DNA of 18,198 nucleotides from an uncultured Spirochaetaceae bacterium (GCA_947630635.1 CANRIJ010000014.1:1-18198); one strand, 5' to 3'; positions 1-8,124 are shown, numbered from the stretch's first letter. Numbers and translations: made by a program. The notes: a model not told the origin generated them from the letters alone.

Positions 1-715
1 TATCCGGTTTGGACATGTACATTAAAATCGTCCCATCGTGTTTTTTTATCATTGCATGCACCATAGATTCTCTATGGATAACGACAGAGATATCTTCAGC
101 CTTATAGCCAAAGAGATAGGATGCCTCAATAACCTCTAAGCCTTTATTTGCAAGTGTTGCGCTATCAATGGTTATCTTTTTGCCCATATTCCAATTGGGG
201 TGTTTTAATGCGTCTTCTAATTTTGCTTTTTTGAGGTCTTTATGCAGAAAAGGACCGCCAGAGCAGGTTATTATGAGTCTCTTTGGCTTTTCGTGTTTAA
301 GTAAATACCAAAGAGCACTGTGCTCACTATCAACAGGTAAGATTTTTTTTCCCTTGTTTTTGGCTCTTTCTCTCAGTAGTGGATAGCCCATTACAACAGA
401 TTCTTTATTTGCTAGTGCAAGGTCCATATTTCTCTCAATTGTCTCAAGACTCCAGAAGAGTCCCTCAGAAGAGGAGAGAGCATTTAGTGCAATATCGCCT
501 TGAACGCTATCAAGAAAGGCTCGTTTCTCATTATCGTCTTTGTCTTTTATAATAAAGTAGGGAACAGAATACCTTATAGCTGTCTCCCTGAGTTTCTCTT
601 CGTTTTGGTATGAGACTACACCGGTCAATTTTGCGTTTATGAGATTCTTTTCAAGTGCATCTATAAACTGCATCCCTATAGATCCAGTTGCACCAAGGAG
701 AAGGACTCTTTTCAT
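1..715 (-). CDS. dxr: 1-deoxy-D-xylulose 5-phosphate reductoisomerase (partial, C-terminus off window)
   Basis: Dxr converts DXP to 2-C-methyl-D-erythritol 4-phosphate with NADPH, the first committed step of the MEP isoprenoid pathway. I translated the open frame back from the ATG at 713-715; it stays open to the window edge (about 238 residues). Visible family motifs are the N-terminal nucleotide-binding GATGSIG (residues 8-14), LANKES, the metal/substrate motif PVDSEHSA, SGGPF (preceded by Cys where TASGGPF is usual), HPNWNMGKKITIDSATL and NKGLEVIEA. The start codon directly abuts the cdsA stop, so this is the sixth gene of the rpsB operon. It supplies the isoprenoid precursor that UppS uses two genes upstream. 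The assignment is very secure; the C-terminal third is not in view. Confidence 0.97.
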   Translation of the reverse strand, partial: MKRVLLLGATGSIGMQFIDALEKNLINAKLTGVVSYQNEEKLRETAIRYSVPYFIIKDKDDNEKRAFLDSVQGDIALNALSSSEGLFWSLETIERNMDLALANKESVVMGYPLLRERAKNKGKKILPVDSEHSALWYLLKHEKPKRLIITCSGGPFLHKDLKKAKLEDALKHPNWNMGKKITIDSATLANKGLEVIEASYLFGYKAEDISVVIHRESMVHAMIKKHDGTILMYMSKPD

Positions 716-1570
716 TTAAAAAACGTGAAAAACTCCGTAGATATCGAGAATTAGAATGAAAACGGGAGCTGCTATCATGATTGAGTCAATTGAATCCAGC
801 ATTCCACCGCGCCCTGGAAGAATTATTCCGCTGTCTTTGACCTCAGCAGATCTCTTAAGCGTAGACTCAATAAGATCGCCAATTGCCGCAAAAATAGCAG
901 TTATAAATCCCAGAATAAAGCCTTCCCAGAAATTGAATACGAAAATTTTCGGGAAGCATAGCGATGCGACAAGACCGAGTACGCCTGGAATTATTATTCC
1001 GCCAATGTATCCGGCAATCGACTTTTTTGGGCTGGCTTTTATAAATCCCCTGTTTCCCTTTCCAAGGATCATTCCTGTGAAGTAGGCGCAGGTATCTGAG
1101 CCAAATACCAATATCAAGAAGAATAGAATATACCAGTTGGAGGTCTTTTCTCCGATGAAAGCCATTCGGATTAGGAAAATGGAGAAGAGCCCCGGGTAGA
1201 TAATATTCAGAATTGCCTTGCTTACTCTGCTGATTGTCTCTTTGAAATTGTCCTTTGCGCCTTTGAATATCTCGAAGGCCATAGTGAAAATAACTATGAA
1301 AATAAGAGTAAAGAGCGTTAGTTTGAAGTTGAGATTCATGTACTCCTGGATATACTCAGCTATGGGAAGCAAGAGCCCAAGGTAGCCAGTCCAAGTCATC
1401 TCTCCCTTCTTTGAGAGGATTGAATTCATCTCATAGCTGCCCACTGCAGTGGCAAAGAGGACAATGAAACAGTAAGCAATGTAATTCAGCCAGGGCATGA
1501 AGGCTATGATCACAAAGAGTGATGGCAAGACTATTATTGCAGTTATAAGCCTTTTAGTTATTCCCGACAT
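716..1570 (-). CDS. cdsA: phosphatidate cytidylyltransferase (CDP-diglyceride synthase)
   Basis: CdsA is an integral membrane enzyme that makes CDP-diacylglycerol from CTP and phosphatidic acid, feeding phospholipid synthesis. The protein is strongly hydrophobic with about seven or eight membrane segments. It ends in the family signature at roughly residues 235-263 (S-x-LKR, then KDSG, then PGRGGMLDSIDS). Compared with the textbook signature, HGG reads RGG and DRxD reads DSID; both aspartates remain. I prefer the ATG at 1570 (284 aa) because GGAAAGG lies six bases upstream. An in-frame ATG at 1612 has no comparable site and would overlap uppS by 59 bases. With the chosen start the overlap with uppS is 17 bases, suggesting translational coupling. 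Confidence 0.93.
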   Translation of the reverse strand: MSGITKRLITAIIVLPSLFVIIAFMPWLNYIAYCFIVLFATAVGSYEMNSILSKKGEMTWTGYLGLLLPIAEYIQEYMNLNFKLTLFTLIFIVIFTMAFEIFKGAKDNFKETISRVSKAILNIIYPGLFSIFLIRMAFIGEKTSNWYILFFLILVFGSDTCAYFTGMILGKGNRGFIKASPKKSIAGYIGGIIIPGVLGLVASLCFPKIFVFNFWEGFILGFITAIFAAIGDLIESTLKRSAEVKDSGIILPGRGGMLDSIDSIMIAAPVFILILDIYGVFHVF

Positions 1571-2252
1571 TGGCAGCCTTTCCAAATTTACGTTCCCTAG
1601 TCGAATAATCATCTAGGGCTAAATCTAGCATTTCTCCGTTCCAATCTGGCCAAAGTTTATCATAAAAAGCCAGTTCTGAATAGCAAGAGTGAAAAAGCAT
1701 AAAGCCAGAGAGCCTTTTTTCTCCGCCACTGCGAATTATTAAATCGGGAGCTGGTACATCTGGGTTGTCAAAGAATTTGGCAATATCAGAGGGTCTCTGT
1801 ATCTCATCTAGGTGATTTTCTGCCTTTTTTAAGGCTCTCAGGATCTCATCTTGGCCATCATAGCAAATTGCGATCTGTAGTGTCATCTGCCTATTGAGCC
1901 GTGTTTCTCTTTCAACTCTTTCAAGGGAAAAAAGAGTATTTCTGGGTATGAGATCTCTGTTTCCAAGAATAAGAAGGCGAATATTGTTTTTTTGCAGTTT
2001 CTCTAAATATGCCGTCTCAATGCTTATTAGAAGATTGAAAATCCCATCAACTTCCTCTTTGTCTCTTTTTAGGTTGTCGATTGAAAGGGCATAGAGGGTA
2101 AGATAGGGGATATTGAGACTATGGGCGCGCTCTATGATTCTTTCTGCTGCTTTCTCTCCTTCAATATGCCCTAAAGAGCGCGGAAGGCCTCTTTTAGAGG
2201 CCCACCGTCCATTTCCATCCATGATAATTGCAATGTGCTTAGGCGTTTGCAA
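1554..2252 (-). CDS. uppS: isoprenyl (undecaprenyl) diphosphate synthase, TTG start
   Basis: This cis-prenyltransferase elongates farnesyl diphosphate with isopentenyl diphosphate to undecaprenyl diphosphate, the lipid carrier for peptidoglycan. Family motifs are the substrate-binding DGNGRWA (residues 12-18), a version of the FSTENW motif reading LSIDNL with the key Asn60 kept, and RSGGEKRLS (174-182) followed by YSEL with Glu193. The usual NYGGR motif is altered to CYDGQ (130-134). Length is 232 aa, near the usual 230-250. The start must be TTG at 2250-2252: GGAG stands six bases upstream and the next ATG would delete the conserved HIAII strand. The TTG follows the frr stop codon with no gap. 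Confidence 0.95.
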   Translation of the reverse strand: MQTPKHIAIIMDGNGRWASKRGLPRSLGHIEGEKAAERIIERAHSLNIPYLTLYALSIDNLKRDKEEVDGIFNLLISIETAYLEKLQKNNIRLLILGNRDLIPRNTLFSLERVERETRLNRQMTLQIAICYDGQDEILRALKKAENHLDEIQRPSDIAKFFDNPDVPAPDLIIRSGGEKRLSGFMLFHSCYSELAFYDKLWPDWNGEMLDLALDDYSTRERKFGKAANVGNN

Positions 2253-2807
2253 CTAGATCTCCATAATCTCTTTCTCTTTTGACTCAGAGAGCTTATTGAT
2301 CTCATCAATATACTTATCAGTGAGTTTCTGTATCTTATTCTCGCCGTCTTTCTGCTGATCTTCGGTAATCTCGCTGGATTTCTGAAGCTTCTTAAGCTCT
2401 TCCATAGCGTCTCGGCGCACATTTCTAACGGCGACTTTTGCATTCTCACTTGAAGACTTAGCGCTTTTGGCAAGCTCTTTTCTTCTTTCCTGTGTCAAAG
2501 GAGGAAAGTTAACTCTGATAAGCTTTCCATCGTTATTTGGATTGAGTCCAAGCTCAGATTTCTGAATAGCCTTCTCAATTGCAGATAGAACTGTCTTATC
2601 CCATGGTTGGATAACAACTGTTCTTGCCTCTGGAACGCTGATTGAGGAAATCTGAGAAAGGGGTGTCTCAGCTCCATAGTATTCGACTTTGAGCCTTTCA
2701 AAGAGGGAGGCGGATGCTCTTCCTGTTCTTAGCTGCTGATACTCATTTGAGAGTGAGAGTACGCACTTTTTCATCCTCTGCTCGCAGCCATCTATTACAC
2801 TTTGCAT
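2253..2807 (-). CDS. frr: ribosome recycling factor
   Basis: RRF acts with EF-G to split the post-termination ribosome into subunits. The 184-residue length matches the family. The N-terminal helix with LRTGRAS (about residues 26-32) is typical, as are the VEYYG...TPL beta region, PWDK, LNPNNDGKLIRV and the C-terminal lysine-rich helix DKYIDEINKL. The ATG at 2807 lies one base after the tsf stop and has AGGAG nine bases upstream, inside the end of tsf. The order rpsB-tsf-(pyrH)-frr is widespread in bacteria; pyrH is absent from this cluster. Confidence 0.97.
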   Translation of the reverse strand: MQSVIDGCEQRMKKCVLSLSNEYQQLRTGRASASLFERLKVEYYGAETPLSQISSISVPEARTVVIQPWDKTVLSAIEKAIQKSELGLNPNNDGKLIRVNFPPLTQERRKELAKSAKSSSENAKVAVRNVRRDAMEELKKLQKSSEITEDQQKDGENKIQKLTDKYIDEINKLSESKEKEIMEI

Positions 2808-2808
2808 C

Positions 2809-3660
2809 TTATTTCACTCCTGCCTGATAGACTCCGTATGCTGCAATCTTAATATCGTCTCCAACCTTCTTTGAGGTCTCTTTGAGAACATCTTTGACAG
2901 CTTTTGAGTCGTCCTTAACGAAGGCCTGATCCTCGAAGCAGACTTCCTTGTAAAGCTTTGAGAGCTTTCCGTTTACGATTCCTTCCTTTACTTTCTCAGG
3001 CTTTGCAGCTGTCTTGGGATCTCCCTCTACCTGCTTCTTGAAGATATCGATCTGCTCATCTTTGTACTCCTTTGAGACAGCCTCTTCATTTAAGAACTGT
3101 GGCTTATAAGCAGCTGCATGAAGTGCAAGGTCATGAGCAAGTGCCTTAACCTCATCATTCTCGAAGGTTTTCTTGTCTTTTGCACTGAGAACGATGATAC
3201 ATGCTACATTTCCATCTCCATGGATATAGGCAGTTGCGTATCCATCAGAAGGGATATCGAAGACATCGAACTTTGAGACATTCATGTTCTCTTTGATAAT
3301 GGCAATAAGAGCATCGACCTTGCCCTTGAGCTCATCGTTCATTTCTTTGTAGTTCTTGTCGATTATGAGGTCGCATAGCTCATCTCCGAGCTTTTTGAAG
3401 TCATCGTTCTTGGCAACGAAGTCAGTCTCGCAGGAGAGCGATAGAAGAACTGCCTTATCGCCTTTTACAAGTGCGAAGCATCTTCCATTCTCTGTTGCTC
3501 TATCCTGTCTCTTTGCAACAGCTGCAAGTCCCATTTCCTTGAGGATCTTCTCAGCCTTTGCCATATCTCCGCCGGCCTCTGTGAGGGCCTTCTTGCAGTC
3601 CATCATTCCAGCGCCGGTCTTATCTCTAAGATTCTTTACATCGGTTGCGCTAATAGGCAT
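2809..3660 (-). CDS. tsf: translation elongation factor Ts
   Basis: EF-Ts is the guanine nucleotide exchange factor that releases GDP from EF-Tu. The N-terminal UBA-like helical domain (about residues 1-45, with LRDKTGAGMMDCKKAL) is followed by the diagnostic CETDFVAKND (77-86), whose TDFV loop contacts EF-Tu. The later core contains HDLALHAAA. Length is 283 aa, as usual. The ATG has AAGGAG about eight bases upstream in an 18-base gap after rpsB. It is the second gene of the operon and presumably shares the rpsB promoter. Confidence 0.97.
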   Translation of the reverse strand: MPISATDVKNLRDKTGAGMMDCKKALTEAGGDMAKAEKILKEMGLAAVAKRQDRATENGRCFALVKGDKAVLLSLSCETDFVAKNDDFKKLGDELCDLIIDKNYKEMNDELKGKVDALIAIIKENMNVSKFDVFDIPSDGYATAYIHGDGNVACIIVLSAKDKKTFENDEVKALAHDLALHAAAYKPQFLNEEAVSKEYKDEQIDIFKKQVEGDPKTAAKPEKVKEGIVNGKLSKLYKEVCFEDQAFVKDDSKAVKDVLKETSKKVGDDIKIAAYGVYQAGVK

Positions 3661-3678
3661 ATTTGTTTCTCCTTGCTC

Positions 3679-4560
3679 TTATTTGTTGAAGTACTCGTCT
3701 TCTTCGTCCTCTTCGTCTTCTTTTACGAGAGGCTCTTCTTCTTTCTCGTCCTCGCTTGGAATGTAGTTGGAGTAATCCTCTTCCTCATCTTCCTCGCTGT
3801 CCTTGTCCTTGATTGGGGCAGACTCAAGTGCAGCTGCCTCATCCTCATCATCGAGGCTATCGATAATCTGGATTCCAGCTCCGCTATCAGCATCGATTAC
3901 TGCATTTGCGATAATCTCCACAAAGAGAGAGATTGCCCTAATTGCATCGTCGTTTCCTGGAATAGGGTAGTTGATATCTGTTGGATCGCAGTTCGTATCT
4001 ACTACTGCGATTATTGGGATTCCAAGTCTCTTTGCCTCTGCTACTGCAAGGGACTCCTTCTTTGTATCGATAATGAAGAGTGCTCCAGGGAGCTCCTTCA
4101 TATCCTTGATTCCGCCAAGGTTCTTCTGAAGCTTTGCCTTCTCTTTTGTGAGGAGTGCGATTTCCTTCTTAGTGAGGTTGTCGAAAGTTCCATCGGCTTC
4201 CTGTCTCTCGATCTTCTTGAGTTTCTGGATTGACTTCTTGATTGTTGCGAAATTGGTGAGCATGCCGCCAAGCCATCTATTTGATACATATGGCATTCCG
4301 CATCTCTCAGCCTCAGTCTCAATAGCCTGCTGGGCCTGCTTTTTTGTTCCTACGAAAAGAATGGTCTTTCCGTTCTTTACGATGTCTCTGATTGCTTCAT
4401 AGGCTTCGACTATGCATGCGCTTGTCTTCTGAAGATCTATGATGTGAATTCCGTTTCTCTCTGTGAAAATGAAACGGGCCATTTTTGGGTTCCATCTCTT
4501 TGTCTGATGCCCAAAGTGTACGCCTGACTCGAGCAGGCTTTTCATGGTTACAACTGCCAT
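3679..4560 (-). CDS. rpsB: 30S ribosomal protein S2 with long acidic C-terminal tail
   Basis: S2 binds the head/body junction of the 30S subunit. Conserved S2 elements are LLESGVHFGHQTKRWNPKM (residues 9-27), the NRWLGGMLTNF segment (94-104), PGALFIIDTKKE, EAKRLGIPIIAVVDTNCDP and IPGNDDAIRAI. The conserved domain ends near residue 233. After it comes a tail of about 59 residues in which I count 30 Asp or Glu and few hydrophobics, so it is probably disordered. Typical bacterial S2 is 225-260 aa; this one is 293. The ATG at 4560 has AAGGAG seven bases upstream. It is the first gene of the rpsB-dxr operon. Confidence 0.96.
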   Translation of the reverse strand: MAVVTMKSLLESGVHFGHQTKRWNPKMARFIFTERNGIHIIDLQKTSACIVEAYEAIRDIVKNGKTILFVGTKKQAQQAIETEAERCGMPYVSNRWLGGMLTNFATIKKSIQKLKKIERQEADGTFDNLTKKEIALLTKEKAKLQKNLGGIKDMKELPGALFIIDTKKESLAVAEAKRLGIPIIAVVDTNCDPTDINYPIPGNDDAIRAISLFVEIIANAVIDADSGAGIQIIDSLDDEDEAAALESAPIKDKDSEEDEEEDYSNYIPSEDEKEEEPLVKEDEEDEEDEYFNK

Positions 4561-4579
4561 TTGGCTTCTCCTTTACGCT

Positions 4580-4597
4580 AGACTCGAAAATGAGTCT
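4580..4597 (-). promoter_or_regulatory. small hairpin in rpsB leader
   Basis: AGACTC and GAGTCT form a perfect six-base-pair stem around a six-base loop, just upstream of the rpsB ribosome binding site. Many bacterial rpsB leaders carry autoregulatory structure recognised by S2. Whether this short stem plays that role here is only a guess. Confidence 0.25.
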
Positions 4598-4646
4598 CCA
4601 CTCTGATCTCACCCTAGGGGCGGAAATTTGCACTAGGTGCATTTTG

Positions 4647-4675
4647 ATGTTATCAAAAATAGTCTGAGTCAACAA
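4647..4675 (-). promoter_or_regulatory. possible promoter of the rpsB operon
   Basis: On the minus strand TTGTTG (4670-4675) and TAACAT (4647-4652) are separated by 17 bases, about 90 bases upstream of rpsB. Both hexamers are weak matches to the sigma-70 consensus. An overlapping TTGACT is better but has no good -10 at the right distance. Confidence 0.3.
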
Positions 4676-4736
4676 GAGTGAGAGTGGATTTTAGGTGTTT
4701 GTATGAATTACTATATATCTCAAAGTGAGGGTATAT

Positions 4737-5465
4737 ATGAGAAAGAGTTCGACTCTGTGCCTTTTAATGGGGCTATTATTGCTTATATTCCTTGTATCTT
4801 GCAGTCCTGATCAGCTGGGAAGATCTCTGGAGGATATGGGAAAGAACATATTTGGCAGTCCTAATGCAAATTTGTCCTTTGCAACAGACCAATCATCAAT
4901 GGTAAGCGGAAGTACTCTCAGTACGATTTCACCTGATAATTACAACTCCCTTATCAGTGCCTATAACCGTAATAAGGGTGAGCTAAACAAGATGAGAAAG
5001 CAGAAGATAGACTCTTCTGTTCTTGGGCTTGTCTCGGCTGTAGAGAGCTCAGCCAGGAGTCTTGCCAGCCAGTTTGGAGTATCAAGGCTTCCAAGCGCTC
5101 CCGATACTGGCAACAAAGAGCTGAATTCAATTATCAAGAGCTTTGTCGATACCTTTAATACTCTTGAGAGCAATGCACAGAATGCAAGCGTTGGAGATGT
5201 TACTGCATTAAGAATAATCGAGTCTCAGCTTCCAAGTGTGAATAACTCAATCAGTAGCTTAGGTCTTGGCAATAATGTCGGCGATCTTATTAACAATATC
5301 TCAAGCGGCAATGTGAATGTGGACTCAATCGTAAACAATCCAAATGCAGTTGATGAGATAAGCGATGTTATGACAATGCTGAGCGTGGTCTCTGCCTGCT
5401 CCAACTTCACAGGCGGAAGGGATGTTAGCACGCTTCTTGGTGGAATTCTGGGGAACATAAAATGA
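4737..5465 (+). CDS. putative lipoprotein, partner of the downstream beta-barrel protein
   Basis: I do not recognise the family. The N-terminus has basic residues, a hydrophobic stretch and a lipobox LVSC (19-22), so Cys22 should be lipidated and the 242-residue protein anchored in the envelope. The mature part is rich in Asn, Ser, Ile and Leu, with predicted amphipathic helices and low charge, for example SLGLGNNVGDLINNISSG. An in-frame GTG at 4725 is possible, but the ATG at 4737 has GTGAGG six bases upstream and gives a cleaner signal peptide. Its TGA overlaps the next ATG (ATGA), so it is coupled to the outer-membrane protein that follows, suggesting a joint envelope role. Confidence 0.85.
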   Translation: MRKSSTLCLLMGLLLLIFLVSCSPDQLGRSLEDMGKNIFGSPNANLSFATDQSSMVSGSTLSTISPDNYNSLISAYNRNKGELNKMRKQKIDSSVLGLVSAVESSARSLASQFGVSRLPSAPDTGNKELNSIIKSFVDTFNTLESNAQNASVGDVTALRIIESQLPSVNNSISSLGLGNNVGDLINNISSGNVNVDSIVNNPNAVDEISDVMTMLSVVSACSNFTGGRDVSTLLGGILGNIK

Positions 5466-6658
5466 AAAAGACTCTGATTTTAGTACTGTTGTTTCTTTCT
5501 CTTGTACCTGCATTTGTTTTTGCTGATTTTGACCTATCGAGTGCTGTATATGACCAGATAAGAGAGCCATTTGTTCCTCTTAGCCCAAGATCTAAGGCAA
5601 TGGGTGGGGTAAGTGTCGTATCTGTTGGAAAGGATGATGTCTTCTATCTCAATCCTGCTTCCCTTGCAAATAAGGACCTAGCGATATCTCTTCCTTATTT
5701 TACAATTGGCCTTTATCATCCAGCCTCTCTTCTCTCATCTGGATTTATTTCGAACCTCAGTGGATTTGATATGTCTAAGATGATGGATGCAGTAATTCCA
5801 CTCTTAGGAGCAGGCCAGGGGAAGATATTCGATATTGGAGCAGGCGTGCAATTTGCTATGAGCGGCTTTGGATTCTCTATTGATTTCAAGGATTCGCTCT
5901 TAACCTACGCACCTCTTAATTCTACTGGCGGAGTAAGCTCAAGCATAGTCGATCAGCTCAATGTTGCAATCACTTTTGGCTATGGTCATAGGTTTGGCTT
6001 TGGTAAGACTCTATCGCTTGATGTCGGTGGTTCTATATCTTTCAATTATCTTGCTTTCAATCAGGCTATTACCGGCCAGGACCTATTGGATATAGCAGCT
6101 GGAAAGAAGAGCTTCTTCGGATATTTCCAGAGTCTTCCGATTATGGCAGGCTTCTCGATTCCGTTTACACTGGGAGCAACTGTCAATCTTCCATTGGGCT
6201 TTTCTGTTGGAACAGTTGTAAAGAATATCAATGGATTATATTACCTAAAGACATCAAATGGCTATTCAGGACTTCCTTTTGGGTCTGGAAAGACAGATAC
6301 CTTCTTCTCTGATGTCTCTTGGGATATCGGCGTTGCTTGGACATATGACAAATTTGGAAAGCTCTTTACACCAACAATCGAGTTTGACTTTGTCGATATT
6401 GCCTCTCTCTTCTACAAAGCCAATGACGGAGAGGGCGGTAGGGCCTTCTTAGAGAGACTCAAGCTCGGCGTTGAAATTGAGACTCTATATGTTCTGGATA
6501 TCTGGGCAGGACTCAATGGCGGTTATTGGTCATTTGGCCTTGGCTTGGATTTCTATGCGCTTAGAATCGATATGGCCTATTATTGGGAAGAATACGGCTT
6601 AGTTGCTGGCGAGAAGTCACTCGATACATTCCTGGTTAAGATCAATATCGGCTGGTAG
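5462..6658 (+). CDS. outer-membrane beta-barrel protein, UPF0164/FadL-like family
   Basis: A signal peptide (residues 1-21, likely cut after VFA) is followed by SPRSKAMGG (41-49) and an LNPASLA motif. This pair is characteristic of UPF0164/PorV-like beta-barrels, a family expanded in treponemes and related to FadL-type long-chain fatty acid channels. The rest alternates hydrophobic and polar residues with many aromatics and glycines, as in transmembrane beta strands, for example GFGFSIDFKD and WSFGLGLDFYALRIDMAYYW. The last residue is Trp (aromatic C-terminus), consistent with Bam-dependent insertion. Length 398 aa. It overlaps the lipoprotein gene by four bases and ends before a strong terminator. 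The transported substrate cannot be told from sequence. Confidence 0.82.
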   Translation: MKKTLILVLLFLSLVPAFVFADFDLSSAVYDQIREPFVPLSPRSKAMGGVSVVSVGKDDVFYLNPASLANKDLAISLPYFTIGLYHPASLLSSGFISNLSGFDMSKMMDAVIPLLGAGQGKIFDIGAGVQFAMSGFGFSIDFKDSLLTYAPLNSTGGVSSSIVDQLNVAITFGYGHRFGFGKTLSLDVGGSISFNYLAFNQAITGQDLLDIAAGKKSFFGYFQSLPIMAGFSIPFTLGATVNLPLGFSVGTVVKNINGLYYLKTSNGYSGLPFGSGKTDTFFSDVSWDIGVAWTYDKFGKLFTPTIEFDFVDIASLFYKANDGEGGRAFLERLKLGVEIETLYVLDIWAGLNGGYWSFGLGLDFYALRIDMAYYWEEYGLVAGEKSLDTFLVKINIGW

Positions 6659-6674
6659 AGAGATAATCATATTT

Positions 6675-6716
6675 AAAAGAGGTGCTGCAAAATAGCTATG
6701 CGGCACCTCTTTTTTA
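6675..6716. terminator. bidirectional intrinsic terminator between the beta-barrel gene and argG
   Basis: The arms AAGAGGTGC and GCACCTCTT, with an inner GCA/TGC pairing, form a stem of about 12 base pairs. It is followed by T6 on the plus strand and by TTTT on the minus strand. It sits between the convergent ends at 6658 and 6742 and can serve both. Confidence 0.9.
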
Positions 6717-6741
6717 TTTATCCAAATCAAGGAAAAGGAAA

Positions 6742-7974
6742 TTATTTGCTCTTTGCCTTTTTCTCGCGCTCTGAGAAGGCAACCAGTCTGATTGCGTTGA
6801 TATTGATAAAGCCTTTGCAGTCAACTGGGTGGTAGCCTCCCTCCTCATCCATTGAGCCAAGAGCCTGGTTGTAAAGTGAGTATTCAGACTCTATGCCTGC
6901 GTTTATTACGTTTCCTTTGTATAGGGCGACCTTTGCCTTTCCAGTGACGTTCTTCTGACTCTCGTCAAAGAGGGCAGTAAGCATATTGAATTCACTGGAT
7001 CCCCAATATCCGTTATAGATAAGCTCTGCATATTTTGGTGATAGCTGGTCTCTTAGGTGCATAGCCTCCTTATCCATTGTGAGTCCTTCGAGATTGTGGT
7101 GGGCCTTCCAGAGAATCTCACAGCCCGGAGTCTCATAGACGCCTCTGGATTTGATTCCGATAAATCTATTCTCAACCATGTCGACTCTTCCAATTGCATT
7201 GTCATGGCCAAGCTTATTTAGATAGAGAATCATTTCAAGTGGCTTTTTTATTACTGTATTGTCATCGAGGTTGGTGATCTTAATAGGAATTCCGTCTTTG
7301 AATTCGATTTCAATCAAAGTCTCTTTGTCCGGAGCATCCTTGGGAGATACCGTTAGATTAAAGACATCCTCAGGGCATCTCATAGCAGGATCTTCCAGTA
7401 TTCCTGCCTCATGGGAAATATGTATCAGGTTCTCATCCTCGGAGTAGGGCTTTTTTTGAGATGCCTTTACTGGAATATCATACTTTTCAGCATACTTGAG
7501 CATATCGGTTCTGCCTTCGAATTCGCTTAGCCACTCTGGGTCTTTCCATGGGCTTATGACAATAGCGTCCGGCTTGTTCATGTAGTATCCGAACTCGAAT
7601 CTTACCTGGTCATTGCCCTTTCCGGTTGCTCCATGAGCCACGTATTTTGCTCCTTCTTTCTCTGCAATCTCAATTTGAGTCTTAGCGATTATCGGCCTCG
7701 CAAGAGAGGTTCCCAGCATGTAGGTTCCTTCATAGATTGTATTGGCCTTGAGAGCAGGAAAGATATAGTCAGTGACAAGCTTCTCCCTTAGGTCCTCGAC
7801 ATATACCTTTGAGGCGCCAGTCTTATATGCCTTCTCCTCGATTGCCTTGAAGTCCTCATTCTGTCCTACGTTTGCGACATATGCGATGACATCAAATCCC
7901 TTATTGGAAAGCCATTTGAGAATAACTGAGGTATCAAGTCCGCCTGAATATGCAAGTATTACTTTTTCTTTCAT
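6742..7974 (-). CDS. argG: argininosuccinate synthase
   Basis: ArgG joins citrulline and aspartate with ATP to make argininosuccinate, the penultimate step of arginine synthesis. The N-terminal PP-loop AYSGGLDTS (residues 8-16) is intact. Other family segments are YMLGTSLARP, AHGATGKGNDQVRFE, ISPWKD, EDPAMRCPEDVFNLTVSP, GRVDMVENRFIGIKSRGVYETPG and the C-terminal YNQALGSMDEEGGY. Length is 410 aa, normal for the family. The ATG has AAGGA seven bases upstream. No argH or other arginine gene is adjacent, so it appears monocistronic. The region upstream carries a good ArgR-type operator, which suggests arginine repression. Confidence 0.97.
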   Translation of the reverse strand: MKEKVILAYSGGLDTSVILKWLSNKGFDVIAYVANVGQNEDFKAIEEKAYKTGASKVYVEDLREKLVTDYIFPALKANTIYEGTYMLGTSLARPIIAKTQIEIAEKEGAKYVAHGATGKGNDQVRFEFGYYMNKPDAIVISPWKDPEWLSEFEGRTDMLKYAEKYDIPVKASQKKPYSEDENLIHISHEAGILEDPAMRCPEDVFNLTVSPKDAPDKETLIEIEFKDGIPIKITNLDDNTVIKKPLEMILYLNKLGHDNAIGRVDMVENRFIGIKSRGVYETPGCEILWKAHHNLEGLTMDKEAMHLRDQLSPKYAELIYNGYWGSSEFNMLTALFDESQKNVTGKAKVALYKGNVINAGIESEYSLYNQALGSMDEEGGYHPVDCKGFININAIRLVAFSEREKKAKSK

Positions 7975-8031
7975 GTCTATATCCTTCTATTATTGTTTAA
8001 TTACAAATGGCTATTTTGCATATTTATGTGA

Positions 8032-8061
8032 TTTATACAATAAGTTTTGAATAGATATTCA
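8032..8061 (-). promoter_or_regulatory. argG promoter region with ARG box (ArgR/AhrC operator)
   Basis: The sequence TGAATATCTATTCA on the minus strand (8048-8061) fits the ARG box pattern TGAAT-wwww-ATTCA with perfect 5-bp arms; one central base is C rather than A/T. A TATAAA element on the same strand (8032-8037) could be the -10, which places the ARG box over the -35 region, as expected for a repressor site. A weaker look-alike, TGCATAAAAATGCC, lies at 8080-8093 on the plus strand. ARG boxes are established for ArgR/AhrC; whether this genome encodes ArgR is unseen. Confidence 0.6.
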
Positions 8062-8075
8062 TAAATTTAGAAGAA

Positions 8076-8100
8076 ATTATGCATAAAAATGCCGCATAAT
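8076..8100. repeat. short inverted repeat between RNA terminator and argG promoter
   Basis: ATTATGC (8076-8082) and GCATAAT (8094-8100) are perfect 7-bp inverted arms separated by 11 bases. They lie immediately downstream of the RNA terminator's U-tract. They could be a protein-binding site or an accidental feature of AT-rich DNA. Confidence 0.4.
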
Positions 8101-8124
8101 AAAAAACCCCTGCCAACGGCAGGG
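8101..8124 (-). terminator. intrinsic terminator of the argG-upstream RNA
   Basis: On the minus strand CCCTGCC and GGCAGGG pair as a GC-rich 7-bp stem with a three-base loop, followed directly by G and a run of six T. This is a strong Rho-independent terminator. It lies about 125 bases before the argG start. Confidence 0.88.

Noticed and set aside
756..1085. Plus-strand frame antisense to cdsA
   Set aside because: Shadow of a well-supported gene; no ribosome site or family resemblance.
3673..4233. Long plus-strand frame antisense to rpsB
   Set aside because: A Cys/Leu/Ser-rich shadow created by the acidic-codon-rich rpsB strand; no start context or domain.
4597..4688. Inverted repeat TCCACTCT/AGAGTGGA across the rpsB-lipoprotein divergent region
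   Set aside because: Only 8 bp, 76 bases apart, and the outer arm would lie outside the predicted rpsB transcript; weak evidence for function.
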